Assembly: GCA_021802775.1 (NCBI GenBank) | Contig: JAJZRJ010000030.1 | Span: forward strand, 1-34,023 | Length of the DNA stretch: 34,023 bases | Reading direction: 5' to 3' | From: Deltaproteobacteria bacterium | GTDB taxonomy: Bacteria; Desulfobacterota; Desulfobulbia; Desulfobulbales; Desulfurivibrionaceae | Shown: positions 16,216 to 23,648 of the stretch, in pieces | Layout: each line of letters begins with the position of its first letter | Numbering within the stretch: position 1 is the first letter of the stretch | The notes under the pieces: generated by a model | What the model saw: only the letters and a program-made list of their open reading frames with translations | Told to the model about the DNA's origin: nothing | Database searches by the model: none | Made by a program: the position numbers and the translations under genes

Positions 16216-16471
16216 AGCGGAAGCCGCCTGTTACCGGCTTGCAGGCTCGGCCCCAAACAGGCAAGGAGGACGCCGCCGCCGCGGTGCCCTCCTTGGGATG
16301 ATAACGCTGAGCAGAACAAGGGATTAAGACGGGAGGCCTTCGGTTGCGTGCGTTGCTGGACGGAAACGAGAGTTGCCAGCGATGCTCCCCTGCTCTGCTC
16401 AACCTGCTAAAGTGTCTGCTGCCCGGTCACCGGCCTCCCTCCGTGATGACGGGGCGCTCCTGCCGGTTTGC
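16216..16471. other. Gene-free stretch between convergent genes
   Basis: A CAAGGAGG/CCTCCTTG stem with a C/G-rich loop at about 16262-16295 could end the rnr-trmJ transcript but lacks a T-run. On the minus strand ACCGGC/GCCGGT repeats follow the small membrane gene. I see no ORF or RNA gene in the rest. Confidence 0.4.
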
Positions 16472-16690
16472 TTAGACCCCGGTGACCGCGCTGACCCAAT
16501 ACTGGATCAGGGCCAGTGGCCCGCCGGCCTCGATGACGCCGGCAACGAGGCAGCTCAATGCCCAGGCGCCGACGACGCCGACTGCCAGGGCACCTGTAGC
16601 CATGGCGCTGCCCTTTAAGATGTCATTGCCGATTCCGTCCGTGACCAGGACATTTGCCAATCGTTTTTCCATGGTCTTGACCCTTTCCAT
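16472..16690 (-). CDS. Small two-helix membrane protein
   Basis: A 72-residue protein of unknown function. After an amphipathic N-terminus (MERVKTMEKRLANVLVTDGIGNDILKG) comes a long Gly/Ala/Val-rich hydrophobic stretch (about residues 30-52) and a second hydrophobic segment at the end. GGGAGG lies 7-8 bases before the ATG, and a good sigma70 promoter lies upstream, so it is likely expressed on its own. Size and composition recall pore-forming peptides or small membrane regulators, but no leader, double-Gly site or immunity/export gene is near, so I make no functional claim. Confidence 0.75.
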   Translation of the reverse strand: MERVKTMEKRLANVLVTDGIGNDILKGSAMATGALAVGVVGAWALSCLVAGVIEAGGPLALIQYWVSAVTGV

Positions 16691-16729
16691 AGACGTGCCT
16701 CCCTTCGTGTATGGTGGATGGTTAATTAC

Positions 16730-16758
16730 ATAATAGGCAAGGAGTGTGCGTTTGTAAA
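16730..16758 (-). promoter_or_regulatory. Sigma70 promoter of the small membrane protein gene
   Basis: On the minus strand TTTACA, a 17-bp spacer and TATTAT, giving a leader of about 30 bases before the ATG at 16690. Confidence 0.6.
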
Positions 16759-16923
16759 GTAAAAAGTGAATATAATCAAGCAGTTAGTTGACAATAGACG
16801 ATGGCAGCATTGGGGACAAATCAAAAGAAAAGATTCGCGGAAACATCTTTGGTTGGTTTGCTGACAACAGTATGTGGCAGGTCGGAATAAAAAACAGCGC
16901 TGCGAACCAGCGCCCGGATAAAA

Positions 16924-17562
16924 TCAGAATCCCTTGAGGGGGCAGGTGTCGCAGCGTGGGTCGCTTTTGCGGCAGAATTCCTTGGCGGTGCAGACGATGA
17001 GGGCGTGGTACTCGTTAAAGAGGGGCACATCCTCCGGCAGGTGATCTAAGAAGAGGGCCTGGAGCTCGTGATAGTCGCTCTCGTCGGCAGCCAGGCCGTG
17101 ACGGTTCAGGATGCGGTGGGTGTAGGCATCCACCACGAAGGTGGGCTTGTTTCCGGCATAGAGCAGGATGGAATCGGCGGTTTCCGGGCCGATGCCCTTG
17201 ATCGCGAGCAGTTCCTCCCGCAGGGTGGCGGTTTCCCTGCCATTGAAATACTCCTCCACCGAGCCGGCCGATTTCGCGATGTGGCGCAGCAGGTTCTGCA
17301 GCCGCGCCGCCTTGAGGTTGTAGTAGCCTGAGGGCCGGATCTTTTCGGCAAGTGCCGGGGTGGGCAGTTGGACGAGGGCATCGAGGGCCAGCAGCTCCTC
17401 GCGCTTGAGATTGGCGATGGCCTTGCTGACGTTGCCCCAGTTGGTGTTCTGGGTCAGTACCGCGCCGACCAGGATCTCCAGCGGGGTCTCCCCCGGCCAC
17501 CAGTGCTGCGGCCCGAAAAAAGCGGAGAGGGCCTGGTAGATGTCGAGCAGGCGGCGGCGCAC
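16924..17562 (-). CDS. MagIII-like endonuclease III-family DNA glycosylase
   Basis: A 212-residue HhH-GPD DNA glycosylase of the COG2231 type, whose studied member is the Helicobacter 3-methyladenine glycosylase MagIII. The helix-hairpin-helix is IKGIGPETADSILLYA with Glu where Nth has the lyase Lys, and the catalytic Asp is D145 in VVDAYTHRIL; this predicts a monofunctional glycosylase. Four Cys near the end (C191, C197, C204, C207) suggest a [4Fe-4S] cluster. The start is GTG at 17562, six bases past the stop of the upstream membrane-protein gene, so translation is probably coupled. It is distinct from the HhH glycosylase of the defence operon. Confidence 0.85.
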   Translation of the reverse strand: MRRRLLDIYQALSAFFGPQHWWPGETPLEILVGAVLTQNTNWGNVSKAIANLKREELLALDALVQLPTPALAEKIRPSGYYNLKAARLQNLLRHIAKSAGSVEEYFNGRETATLREELLAIKGIGPETADSILLYAGNKPTFVVDAYTHRILNRHGLAADESDYHELQALFLDHLPEDVPLFNEYHALIVCTAKEFCRKSDPRCDTCPLKGF

Positions 17563-17568
17563 GCAGGA

Positions 17569-17898
17569 TCAGTCGGAACGCATGAAGAGGAAGTAGACGA
17601 TGATCGCCAGCGCCACCACCCCGACCCCGGCGATGGGCAGGATTTTGCCGATCTGGAGCTGGCCGTCCACGATGAGGTCCTTGGCCATCGGGCTGCCGGT
17701 GAAGAGCCAGACGCCGATGGCGACCCCGGCGATGATCAGGGTAGTGAACGACTGCTTGTAGAGCTGGTAGCCGACAAAGGCGACAAAGGGCACCAGGAAC
17801 CAGGGATTGGTGAACAGCCCGCCGGCGTCCACCTGCCGGAACTGCTCCGGGATGTTGGTGTTGTTGATGAACTCCGCGATGGTGGTGAGAACGTCCAT
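17569..17898 (-). CDS. Hypothetical membrane protein with three TM segments
   Basis: A 109-residue protein. An amphipathic N-terminus (MDVLTTIAEFINNTNIPEQF) precedes three hydrophobic helices: PWFLVPFVAFVGYQLY, TTLIIAGVAIGVWLFTG and ILPIAGVGVVALAIIVYFLF. No family is recognised. It lies between thiC and the MagIII-like gene on the same strand with short spacers (28 bases and 6 bases), so it is likely cotranscribed. Confidence 0.75.
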   Translation of the reverse strand: MDVLTTIAEFINNTNIPEQFRQVDAGGLFTNPWFLVPFVAFVGYQLYKQSFTTLIIAGVAIGVWLFTGSPMAKDLIVDGQLQIGKILPIAGVGVVALAIIVYFLFMRSD

Positions 17899-17926
17899 GA
17901 TTGTCGCTGCCCTCCCCCGTGGTTGC

Positions 17927-19237
17927 TTATTTGCCCGTCTGGTCCTGCCGTTTCGGCGACATCGCCTGTTTGTAGACCTTTATAGCACAATAGGACCCGC
18001 ACATGCTACAGGCATCGCCCTTGTAGCTGCCGCCCTCGTCCCGGTAGCGCCGGGCCTTTTGCGGATCGACGGACAGGTCGATCTGTCCCTTCCAGTCGAG
18101 ATTGTTGCGGCACTTGGCCATGGCGATGTCCTGGTCGAATGCCCCTGGCACCCCCTTGACGATGTCCGCGGCATGGGCGGCGATACGCGAGGCGATCACC
18201 CCCTCGTGCACGTCCTCCGGGCTCGGCAGCTTTAAGTGCTCGGCCGGGGTGACGTAGCAGAGGAAGTCGGCGCCGGCCGCGGCGGCAATCGCTCCGCCGA
18301 TGGCGCCGGTGATGTGGTCGTAGCCCGGCGCGATGTCGGTGACCAGGGGGCCGAGCACGTAGAAGGGCGCGCCGTGGCAGAGGCGCTTCTGCAAGAGGAT
18401 GTTGGCCGCGATCTGGTCCATCGGCATGTGGCCCGGCCCCTCGATCATCACCTGCACCCCGGCCTCCCAGGCGCGCTGGGTCAGCTCGCCCAGGTGGATC
18501 AGTTCCTGGACCTGGCCGCGATCGGTGGCGTCGGCCAGGCATCCCGGCCGGATGCCGTCGCCCAAGCTTAACGTCACCTCGTGTTCCTTGAGGATGGCGA
18601 GCAGGTCGTCGAACCGCTCGTACATCGGGTTTTCCTTATTGTTGTAGCTCATCCACTCGATGGTGAAGGAGCCGCCCCGGCTGACCACGCCCATCAGGCG
18701 CTGGTGGTTCCTGATGCGCTCCAGGGTGTTCCGGGTGATGCCGCAGTGGATGGTCATGAAATCGACGCCGTCTTTGGCCTGCTCCTCGATGGTCCGGAAG
18801 ATGTGGTCCACCGTGACCTCGCCGATTTTTTTGCCCTGCTGCTCGACGATCTCGGCGATGGACTGGTAGATCGGCACGGTGCCCAGCGGGATCGGGCAGC
18901 TTTTCAATATCTCGCGGCGGATCTCGTTGAGGTTGCCGCCCATGGAGAGGTCCATCACCGCGTCGGCCCCGGCCTTGAGGCAGACGCAGAGCTTCTGCAG
19001 TTCCTGGCCGATTTCCGGCAAATCGCGCGAGGCGCCGATGTTGGCGTTGACCTTGGTGGAAAGCCCCTTGCCGATGGCCATCACCCGGTCGAAGTCGTGG
19101 TGCGCGTTCTTGGGCAGGCAGATGGTGCCGTCGGCGATGCCGGCGATCAGGGACTCCACGCTGACCCCTTCACGGGCCGCGCACTCTTGAAAAAGCGGGG
19201 TGATCGTGCCCTGGAGGGCGTCTTCTCGGATGCTCAT
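17927..19237 (-). CDS. thiC: Phosphomethylpyrimidine synthase
   Basis: A 436-residue radical-SAM enzyme that converts aminoimidazole ribotide to hydroxymethylpyrimidine phosphate in thiamine synthesis. Family blocks are clear: VNANIGASRDLPEI, ADAVMDLSMGGNL, FMTIHCGITRN, EGPGHMPMDQIAANI, APFYVLGPLVTDIAPGYDHITGAIGGA and the C-terminal CX2CX4C cluster motif CSMCGSYC. The start ATG has GGGAG 8 bases upstream. No TPP riboswitch is recognisable in the 200 bases upstream, and no other thi gene is adjacent. The length matches the short anaerobic form of ThiC. Confidence 0.97.
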   Translation of the reverse strand: MSIREDALQGTITPLFQECAAREGVSVESLIAGIADGTICLPKNAHHDFDRVMAIGKGLSTKVNANIGASRDLPEIGQELQKLCVCLKAGADAVMDLSMGGNLNEIRREILKSCPIPLGTVPIYQSIAEIVEQQGKKIGEVTVDHIFRTIEEQAKDGVDFMTIHCGITRNTLERIRNHQRLMGVVSRGGSFTIEWMSYNNKENPMYERFDDLLAILKEHEVTLSLGDGIRPGCLADATDRGQVQELIHLGELTQRAWEAGVQVMIEGPGHMPMDQIAANILLQKRLCHGAPFYVLGPLVTDIAPGYDHITGAIGGAIAAAAGADFLCYVTPAEHLKLPSPEDVHEGVIASRIAAHAADIVKGVPGAFDQDIAMAKCRNNLDWKGQIDLSVDPQKARRYRDEGGSYKGDACSMCGSYCAIKVYKQAMSPKRQDQTGK

Positions 19238-19457
19238 GCGTCAACTCCCACGCGCCGGTGTTGTCTGCAACCAGGTGCGATTGCGGCAAAAATTGATCTT
19301 TACTCCCTGAAACCACGCACTTTACCAGCGTCCGGCGGCGGCGTCAATGCAAAAGAGGGCGCCCGTGGAAGCAGGGGAGAGGAGGCGGAACGGCGGGATC
19401 GGTGTGCCGCTCCCGGATTTCAGGCAGGCAGAGGAATTACGGATGGCGTCAACGGCA

Positions 19458-20315
19458 TCAGGCCCGCATCCGCTCGCATGCCTCCGCGACAAGGTTGACC
19501 AGGAAGGTCCAGAAATCATCCTTTTCCAGACTCTCGGCAACAATTGCCGGAGGGAGGAAGCGGCGCATTTCGGCCAAAAAAGCCTTTTGCCAGGCAGGGT
19601 CCGATTGCAGCAGGGTTTGGCGCTGCCGCAGCAGTTCGAGAAAACCGGCGAGATCCTGCTGCCGGTCGGCAACCTTCCGCAGCACCAGCGGTACGGGCAG
19701 GGTGATCCCCTGCTGATGCAGCCAGGCGATATCCCACAGGTCCCGGTTCTTGATCCGATTGGGCCGCAGCGCCAGGGCAACCAATTTATCGGCCAGAATC
19801 TCTTCACGGCTTTGCGCTTGCAGAATCAGCCCCGAGGTGCCCATTTCGACACCGTAATGGTTGCGCAGCATCATGGGCCGCCGGTCATGACTGGGCAGTG
19901 CGCAGATATCGATATTGATCCGCTGGGCCGGCAGGTGCTTCCGGGCGGGACGCGTGGTAATCCGCAGCTTCCAGGTATCGACGTTCCCTGCTTCGCGGCG
20001 CGGTTCACCGGCCTCGACCGGCAAACCGTACTTGACCTCAAGGCGTTCCACCAGCACCTTGCCGAGAGCCGCCAGCCCATGGCGGGAAAAATCGGCCCCG
20101 CCGGTGAAATCGAGATCTTCGCTCAGGCGTTGCGAACCGTAGCAGGCCCGCAGGCAGGTGCCGCCGATGAACGTCAGTTTTTGCAGGAACCCGGCCCGGC
20201 TCATTTCGCGCAGGATGTCATGATGCAGCAGCTCTTTTTCCACTACCACGCGCAACGGCGCAAGCTGCGGTTGACTGCGAATCGCCTGATCGACAAGCTG
20301 TTCAAACAAGTTCAT
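19458..20315 (-). CDS. AbiEii/AbiGii-type nucleotidyltransferase toxin
   Basis: A 285-residue nucleotidyltransferase toxin of a type IV-like TA/abortive-infection module. The active-site strand carries FIGGTCLRACYG and then RLSEDLDFTGG, the GGT...DLD signature; EEILADKLVALALRPNRIKNRDLWDI is the second conserved AbiEii block. Related toxins add nucleotides to tRNA acceptor ends. The start ATG at 20315 follows GGGAGGTTGCCG; the TTG at 20321 is less likely. It overlaps the antitoxin gene by 14 bases, as is usual. Confidence 0.92.
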   Translation of the reverse strand: MNLFEQLVDQAIRSQPQLAPLRVVVEKELLHHDILREMSRAGFLQKLTFIGGTCLRACYGSQRLSEDLDFTGGADFSRHGLAALGKVLVERLEVKYGLPVEAGEPRREAGNVDTWKLRITTRPARKHLPAQRINIDICALPSHDRRPMMLRNHYGVEMGTSGLILQAQSREEILADKLVALALRPNRIKNRDLWDIAWLHQQGITLPVPLVLRKVADRQQDLAGFLELLRQRQTLLQSDPAWQKAFLAEMRRFLPPAIVAESLEKDDFWTFLVNLVAEACERMRA

Positions 20316-20856
20316 CGGCAACCTCCCAGTCGATCAGGTCCATGCTGCGGCGGGTCAACTTCATGTCCTGCAGGGCGAGAGCCACCGAGGCGCGCCAGAG
20401 GTGGCAGTCCCGATCATAGTGCAACTGGCCGGCGACATCCGTGGCCCGGCGTTTGGTGTGGATAAATTCAATATGGCCAAAATCGCCGCAGTTCACGACA
20501 TGACTGCGTCCCGACGACATCAGCGTAATCCAGTGCAACGGGACCTGGGAGATCACGCCGGCATCGCTCAGCACCGTTTCGAGGCTCAGGTAATTGAAGG
20601 CATCCGCCCGCAGTTTCGCTGCCGCATGAAACAGGAGCAGCCCCGCCGGCCAGGCCACCCGGGGGTAAAGGTAGATGCCCCGGCAAACCCGCTGCAGCAG
20701 GCCGGATTTCTCCGCCCGGCTCAGCAGGGCCTTGAACGCGCCCGGACTGGCAGCCGGCAAGGCGCTCCGCAGGTCATCCAGCGAGAACAGATAATGTTCC
20801 TCACTGGCCAGGCGTTCCAGAAGCCGGGCCAGTTCCTTGATCGGCTGCATCGGCAT
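20302..20856 (-). CDS. AbiEi-type antitoxin/repressor
   Basis: A 184-residue AbiEi antitoxin. The N-terminal winged helix (IKELARLLERLASEEHYLFSLDDLRSAL and FKALLSRAEKSGLLQRVCRGIYLYP) is followed by the AbiEi C-terminal domain with YLSLETVLSDAGVISQVP. It neutralises AbiEii and represses the operon. The start at 20856 (or 20850) is preferred over 20925, because the longer form would read through the probable operator. RBS is weak. Confidence 0.9.
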   Translation of the reverse strand: MPMQPIKELARLLERLASEEHYLFSLDDLRSALPAASPGAFKALLSRAEKSGLLQRVCRGIYLYPRVAWPAGLLLFHAAAKLRADAFNYLSLETVLSDAGVISQVPLHWITLMSSGRSHVVNCGDFGHIEFIHTKRRATDVAGQLHYDRDCHLWRASVALALQDMKLTRRSMDLIDWEVADELV

Positions 20857-20867
20857 AGTCCACACAA

Positions 20868-20897
20868 GGTTACATTTTTTATTACTTAATGTGTACC
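20868..20897. promoter_or_regulatory. Inverted repeat, probable AbiEi operator
   Basis: Half-sites GGTTACATT and AATGTGTACC flank an AT-rich centre immediately upstream of the antitoxin start. AbiEi proteins bind inverted repeats at this position. A minus-strand TTGACC at 20918-20913 may be the -35 box. Confidence 0.55.
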
Positions 20898-20950
20898 ACG
20901 GGGTGATGCGAAGGTCAATGGCCAAAAGTTTTCCTGGTGGAGTGCGCCCG

Positions 20951-20985
20951 CAAGCCGGCAGCGTTCCAGCAAATCGGGCAGGATC
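20951..20985 (+). repeat. Island repeat, fragment A
   Basis: The 35 bases beginning CAAGCCGGCAGCG match the left end of copy D (24008-24042) at all but one position. It stops 3 bases before the stop codon of the solitary antitoxin gene. Confidence 0.8.
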
Positions 20986-20988
20986 GGC

Positions 20989-21291
20989 TCAGTGGGCAGT
21001 TGTGGCGGTGAGCTTGAGTCCCATGGCCTTGAAGACCCGCTGGATGGTTTTCAGTCGCGGCTGGGTGTTTGGCCGCAGCGCCTTGTAGAGCGCCTCGCGT
21101 TTGATGCCGCTGGCCTTGGCGATTTCGGTCATGCCGCGGGCCTTGGCAATGTGGCCCAGGGCTGCTGCCAGTTCTCCGGGGTCGCCCTCTTCCAGCACCT
21201 GACGCAGATATTCCGCCACGTCCGCATCGTTTTCAAGGTATTGGGCCACGTCGAATTCGGGCAGATCAGTGATTTTGATTTTTTTACTCAT
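20989..21291 (-). CDS. Solitary HigA2-like HTH antitoxin
   Basis: A 100-residue protein of the putative addiction-module antidote type (COG3636): FDVAQYLENDADVAEYLRQ, then a helix-turn-helix in MTEIAKASGIKREALYKAL, and KTIQRVFKAMGLKL. Such proteins pair with a small RelE/HigB toxin encoded just upstream, but no toxin ORF is found there. The start at 21291 begins the conserved MSKKIKITDLPEFD; no SD is visible. The 3' end abuts repeat fragment A, and a degenerate copy of its last codons recurs at 22243-22272. Confidence 0.85.
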   Translation of the reverse strand: MSKKIKITDLPEFDVAQYLENDADVAEYLRQVLEEGDPGELAAALGHIAKARGMTEIAKASGIKREALYKALRPNTQPRLKTIQRVFKAMGLKLTATTAH

Positions 21292-21385
21292 GGTTTTTTG
21301 TAATCGATCGAGGACGAATTGACCAGCTTTGATTTTAAGATCATTGCACAGCAAAAACAGCCTACAGGGAAGGGCAGGACATCGG

Positions 21386-21416
21386 AGGACCGGCGGCTCT
21401 GTTCAGCCGCTGTCCT
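21386..21416. other. Hairpin at the left edge of repeat copy B
   Basis: AGGAC...GTCCT with inner GCGGCT/AGCCGC around loop CTGTTC. It overlaps the left border of copy B, upstream of the solitary antitoxin gene. Role unknown. Confidence 0.4.
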
Positions 21417-21530
21417 CAAGTTGGCAACGCTTCAGGAGAGCGGGCAGGATCAGGCTTGTGCTTCAGGCTTTGGGGAGAATGGGAAGATCGTTTGGCAGGA
21501 ATGGAACTTGGTATTGCGTCACCGGAAGTT
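21412..21530 (+). repeat. Island repeat, copy B
   Basis: The core from CGGGCAGGATCAGGCTTGTG through TGCGTCACCGGAA is shared with copies C, D and E; B is closest to D (GAGAATGGGAAGATCG, TGGAACTTGG). It ends 17 bases before the mazF stop codon. Confidence 0.85.
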
Positions 21531-21546
21531 CGGGCAGATCATGGAC

Positions 21547-21924
21547 TCACGTCAACTGGAGAATCTGGTTCAGGAGCGCGCATACTTCGGCGAAGCGGGC
21601 ATCCGGCACTTTGGCGGCGGGGTGGGGAGCGGCCTGGCGGGCGCGCCAGTCGAAAGATTTCGGTTGATGGCAAAGCACATAGCTGGTTTTGTTGACCCCG
21701 GCTCTGGGGGCCGGGCCAATGGCGACCGCGAAGGGGTTGTCGGCATTGTATTCCGCGCTGGTCATGGGCAGGCCGATGACCAGGGAGGTACGGTCATTGA
21801 ACTCCTTGGGAGAAAGAACCAAAAAAGGATGGATGTCGCGCATTTCGCGGCCGGCCTGGGGATTGCAGTCGATCCGGATGATCTCCTGACGGGCCGGCAC
21901 CCACCCGCGTTTTACCGCTACCAT
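21547..21924 (-). CDS. MazF/PemK-type endoribonuclease toxin
   Basis: A 125-residue MazF-family toxin, an mRNA interferase. It has the PemK opening KRGWVPARQEIIRIDCNPQAGREMRDIHPFLVLSP, then SLVIGLPMTSAEYNADNPFAVAI, and ends with FAEVCALLNQIL. The Arg and Thr/Ser positions used for RNA cleavage (REMRDIHP, GLPMTS) are present. It overlaps the antitoxin gene by 7 bases. Repeat copy B follows its stop. Confidence 0.92.
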   Translation of the reverse strand: MVAVKRGWVPARQEIIRIDCNPQAGREMRDIHPFLVLSPKEFNDRTSLVIGLPMTSAEYNADNPFAVAIGPAPRAGVNKTSYVLCHQPKSFDWRARQAAPHPAAKVPDARFAEVCALLNQILQLT

Positions 21925-22172
21925 TTTTCGGCCCCAAGCTTTTCCGTGCCCTGCATCACCTCTCCGCCGTGCTGTTCCGGCTTGTAACGCTCCAGTCGCT
22001 GCTTGAGGGTGAGGGGGGCGCCCTGAATCGGAGAAATGATGACCTTGCCTTCCTCCACCGTTACCCGCACCTGTTGATCCTCGTGCAGATGCGCCTCACG
22101 CGCCACGGCGGCGGGCAGACGGACGCCAAGATTGTTGCCCCAGTGCTTGATATTGAGTATCGCTTCGGCCAT
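21918..22172 (-). CDS. MazE-type antitoxin (AbrB/SpoVT swapped-hairpin)
   Basis: An 84-residue antitoxin. The N-terminal AbrB-like domain reads ILNIKHWGNNLGVRLPAAVAREAHL, typical of MazE/ChpBI, followed by a VRVTVEEGKVIISPI strand and a C-terminal toxin-binding tail. The start at 22172 has GGAGG 8 bases upstream; the open frame continues upstream only through non-conserved DNA. A promoter and a palindromic operator lie just upstream. Confidence 0.92.
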   Translation of the reverse strand: MAEAILNIKHWGNNLGVRLPAAVAREAHLHEDQQVRVTVEEGKVIISPIQGAPLTLKQRLERYKPEQHGGEVMQGTEKLGAEKW

Positions 22173-22190
22173 TATGTCGCCTCCAGGAAA

Positions 22191-22229
22191 GTTTACACAA
22201 AGTATAAACACACCCGGGGATGGACGCAA
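22191..22229 (-). promoter_or_regulatory. mazEF promoter with palindromic operator
   Basis: On the minus strand TTGCGT, a 17-bp spacer and TATACT (22229-22201). The 19-base palindrome with half-sites GTTTACAC and GTATAAAC (22191-22209) overlaps the -10 box, where MazE autorepression would be expected. Confidence 0.65.
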
Positions 22230-22242
22230 CTTGTTTTTAGCT

Positions 22243-22272
22243 AAGTGGGCAGTCGTGGCGATTAGCTTGTGA
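22243..22272 (-). pseudogene. Remnant of an HTH-antitoxin 3' end
   Basis: Read on the minus strand it encodes THKLIATTAH, matching LKLTATTAH, the end of the solitary antitoxin (20989-21291), with most bases identical. Its frame runs on into the mazE leader. It marks a second, lost copy of that gene. Confidence 0.5.
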
Positions 22273-22361
22273 GTTGAGGGGACACAGATTCTAAAACAAC
22301 TTAACAAGTTCACGTAGAACCAGCGCCCCTCATTCGCCCGAAATGATTATCAACTTAATTT

Positions 22362-22454
22362 CTTAAGAGCGTCCCGCACGATCCCTCGCACGATCCCTTC
22401 TTAATTTCTTAAGAGCGTCCCGCACGATCCCTTAAGAGCGTCCCGCACGATCCC
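22362..22454 (+). repeat. Tandem repeat, unit of about 24 bp
   Basis: Three units of CTTAAGAGCGTCCCGCACGA followed by TCCC begin at 22362, 22408 and 22431, with a partial unit (CGCACGATCCCTT) at 22387. The first two are preceded by TTAATTT. Together with 22455-22506 this fills the gap between the mazEF leader and the ParE/RelE toxin gene. Confidence 0.85.
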
Positions 22455-22492
22455 GCGGAAGTCGCGATCTTGCCAACCTGGAGGCCTGCTCC
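22455..22492 (+). repeat. Border element shared with the end of the HhH glycosylase gene
   Basis: The segment with TCGCGATCTTGCCAACCTGG and AGGCCTG resembles 25048-25080 (TCGCGCTCTTGCCAATCTGG, AGACCTG). Here it lies 15 bases past the ParE/RelE toxin stop; there it forms the last codons of the glycosylase gene. Confidence 0.65.
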
Positions 22493-22506
22493 CATTCCCA
22501 CGTGTG

Positions 22507-22791
22507 TTACAGATCGGTCGGCCATTTCCTGGCCATATGAAATACGCGCAGGATTTCAATCTGGCCGCCATGTATCCGATAAGGGAGGATGTACGGCGTT
22601 TCCGGAACGATAAGTTCGCGGGTGCCTGGCACTCTCCCTGCCCGGCCCATGGACGGTTGACTGGCAAACAGAGTGACGGCGTTCTTGATCCTGGCCAGCA
22701 TGTTCCCGGCGGCGGATGGGCTATCCCTGGCAATATACTCTGCCTCGGTGGCGAGATTGCGGAGGGCTGTCCGGGTCCAGCGGATTTTCAT
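22507..22791 (-). CDS. ParE/RelE-superfamily toxin
   Basis: A 94-residue toxin. MKIRWTRTALRNLATEAEYIARDSP and SMGRAGRVPGTRELIVPETPYILPYRI, then IEILRVFHMARKWP, match the ParE/RelE fold with the late R...H residues. The start at 22791 overlaps the antitoxin stop (ATGA). It could target gyrase or mRNA; the pairing with an RHH antitoxin favours the ParE side. Confidence 0.92.
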   Translation of the reverse strand: MKIRWTRTALRNLATEAEYIARDSPSAAGNMLARIKNAVTLFASQPSMGRAGRVPGTRELIVPETPYILPYRIHGGQIEILRVFHMARKWPTDL

Positions 22792-23027
22792 GCAGCCGGC
22801 CACCTGGCAAAGGTCGCTGCTACTTCTTCTTCCGTGGCGAAGTCCTTGTGTGCCGCCTCTTCCAGCCCTTGCCGTGTTTCAGCCACCTGCCAGGCATTCA
22901 ATTCGACATAACGGCTCAGGGCTTCGGCCGCGAGCCATGACTTACTGCGGTGCGTGGCCTCGGCAAGCTGGTTCAGCTGTTCCTTGACCGCCAAGGGAAC
23001 TCTGATCGTGAGGGTCGTGGTTTCCAT
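22788..23027 (-). CDS. Ribbon-helix-helix antitoxin (CopG/ParD-like)
   Basis: A 79-residue RHH antitoxin: TTLTIRVPLAVKEQLNQLAEATHRSKSWLAAEALSRYVEL is a standard strand-helix-helix DNA-binding unit, followed by an acidic toxin-binding tail. The second of two close ATGs (23027) is chosen since AAAGGAG is 8 bases upstream of it and only 2 from the first. Confidence 0.92.
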   Translation of the reverse strand: METTTLTIRVPLAVKEQLNQLAEATHRSKSWLAAEALSRYVELNAWQVAETRQGLEEAAHKDFATEEEVAATFARWPAA

Positions 23028-23040
23028 AGTCATGTCTCCT

Positions 23041-23060
23041 TTGTGTACAAAGTAACACAA
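23041..23060. promoter_or_regulatory. Palindromic operator of the ParDE-like pair
   Basis: TTGTGT and ACACAA flank an 8-base centre directly upstream of the RBS. This is the position expected for RHH autorepression. Confidence 0.6.
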
Positions 23061-23152
23061 GCGGGTGACCCTGGAAAGCAATTTCTCAGATGGTGTTGAC
23101 GGATACATTTCTCATCGATCGAGGATCCTTGCTTGTCACCGCAAGACAGTCG

Positions 23153-23240
23153 CGCAGGATCAGGCTTGTGCTTCAGGCTTTGGGAAGAAGAAGGAAGATC
23201 GTTTGGCGGGAATGGAGGTTGGTGTTGCGTTCCCGAAATT
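23153..23240 (+). repeat. Island repeat, copy C
   Basis: Core copy (GCAGGATCAGGCTTGTGCTT... to TGCGTTCCCGAAATTCAC) lacking the conserved left end; belongs with copy E (AGAAGAAGGAAGATCG, TGGAGGTTGG). It ends 15 bases before the vapC stop codon. Confidence 0.85.
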
Positions 23241-23255
23241 CACCTGGTGTTCCTG

Positions 23256-23648
23256 TCAGTACGCAACGATCGGGATATCGGTTTTGCCGAAATCGTCGCC
23301 CTTGAACAGGAGGGGAGTGCCGGTGTGCTTCGCCAGGGCATAGGCGCAGCAGTCGCCGATGTTGAGTCCGGCCGGATGGTTGCCCTTGCCGAATTCTCGC
23401 CAGGCCGTCCGGGCGGTGGCGAGATGTTCCGCATCGAACGGGATGGTCCGGATTCGTGCCTGGTGCAGAAAAAGATCAAGCTCACGAGCCCCAGCCTCTC
23501 CCTTCCTGGCCTCCACGACGATTCCGGCTTCCAGCACGGAGAAGGCGCTCATCATGGCGTCTCGGGCTTCGGCAATAACCTCGGTCAGGGCATCCGCTTC
23601 CGGTTCTCCGAAGAGAATGGCAATGATGGCTGAGGTGTCAATGACCAT
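23256..23648 (-). CDS. VapC-type PIN-domain ribonuclease toxin
   Basis: A 130-residue PIN nuclease. Acidic residues are visible in order: MVIDTSAIIAIL, the Glu of SVLEAGIVVEAR, the Asp of NIGDCCAYALAK and the Asp pair in LLFKGDDF. VapC toxins cleave tRNA or rRNA. The start ATG at 23648 overlaps the vapB stop by one base (TGATG); a GTG at 23654 is also in frame. Repeat copy C follows the stop. Confidence 0.95.
   Translation of the reverse strand: MVIDTSAIIAILFGEPEADALTEVIAEARDAMMSAFSVLEAGIVVEARKGEAGARELDLFLHQARIRTIPFDAEHLATARTAWREFGKGNHPAGLNIGDCCAYALAKHTGTPLLFKGDDFGKTDIPIVAY

Noticed and set aside
19238-19457. TPP riboswitch upstream of thiC
   Set aside because: The conserved CTGAGA and ACCTGATCTGG blocks of the TPP element are not present on the minus strand.
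22362-22454. CRISPR array
   Set aside because: Units are tandem with almost no spacers, and no cas gene is present.
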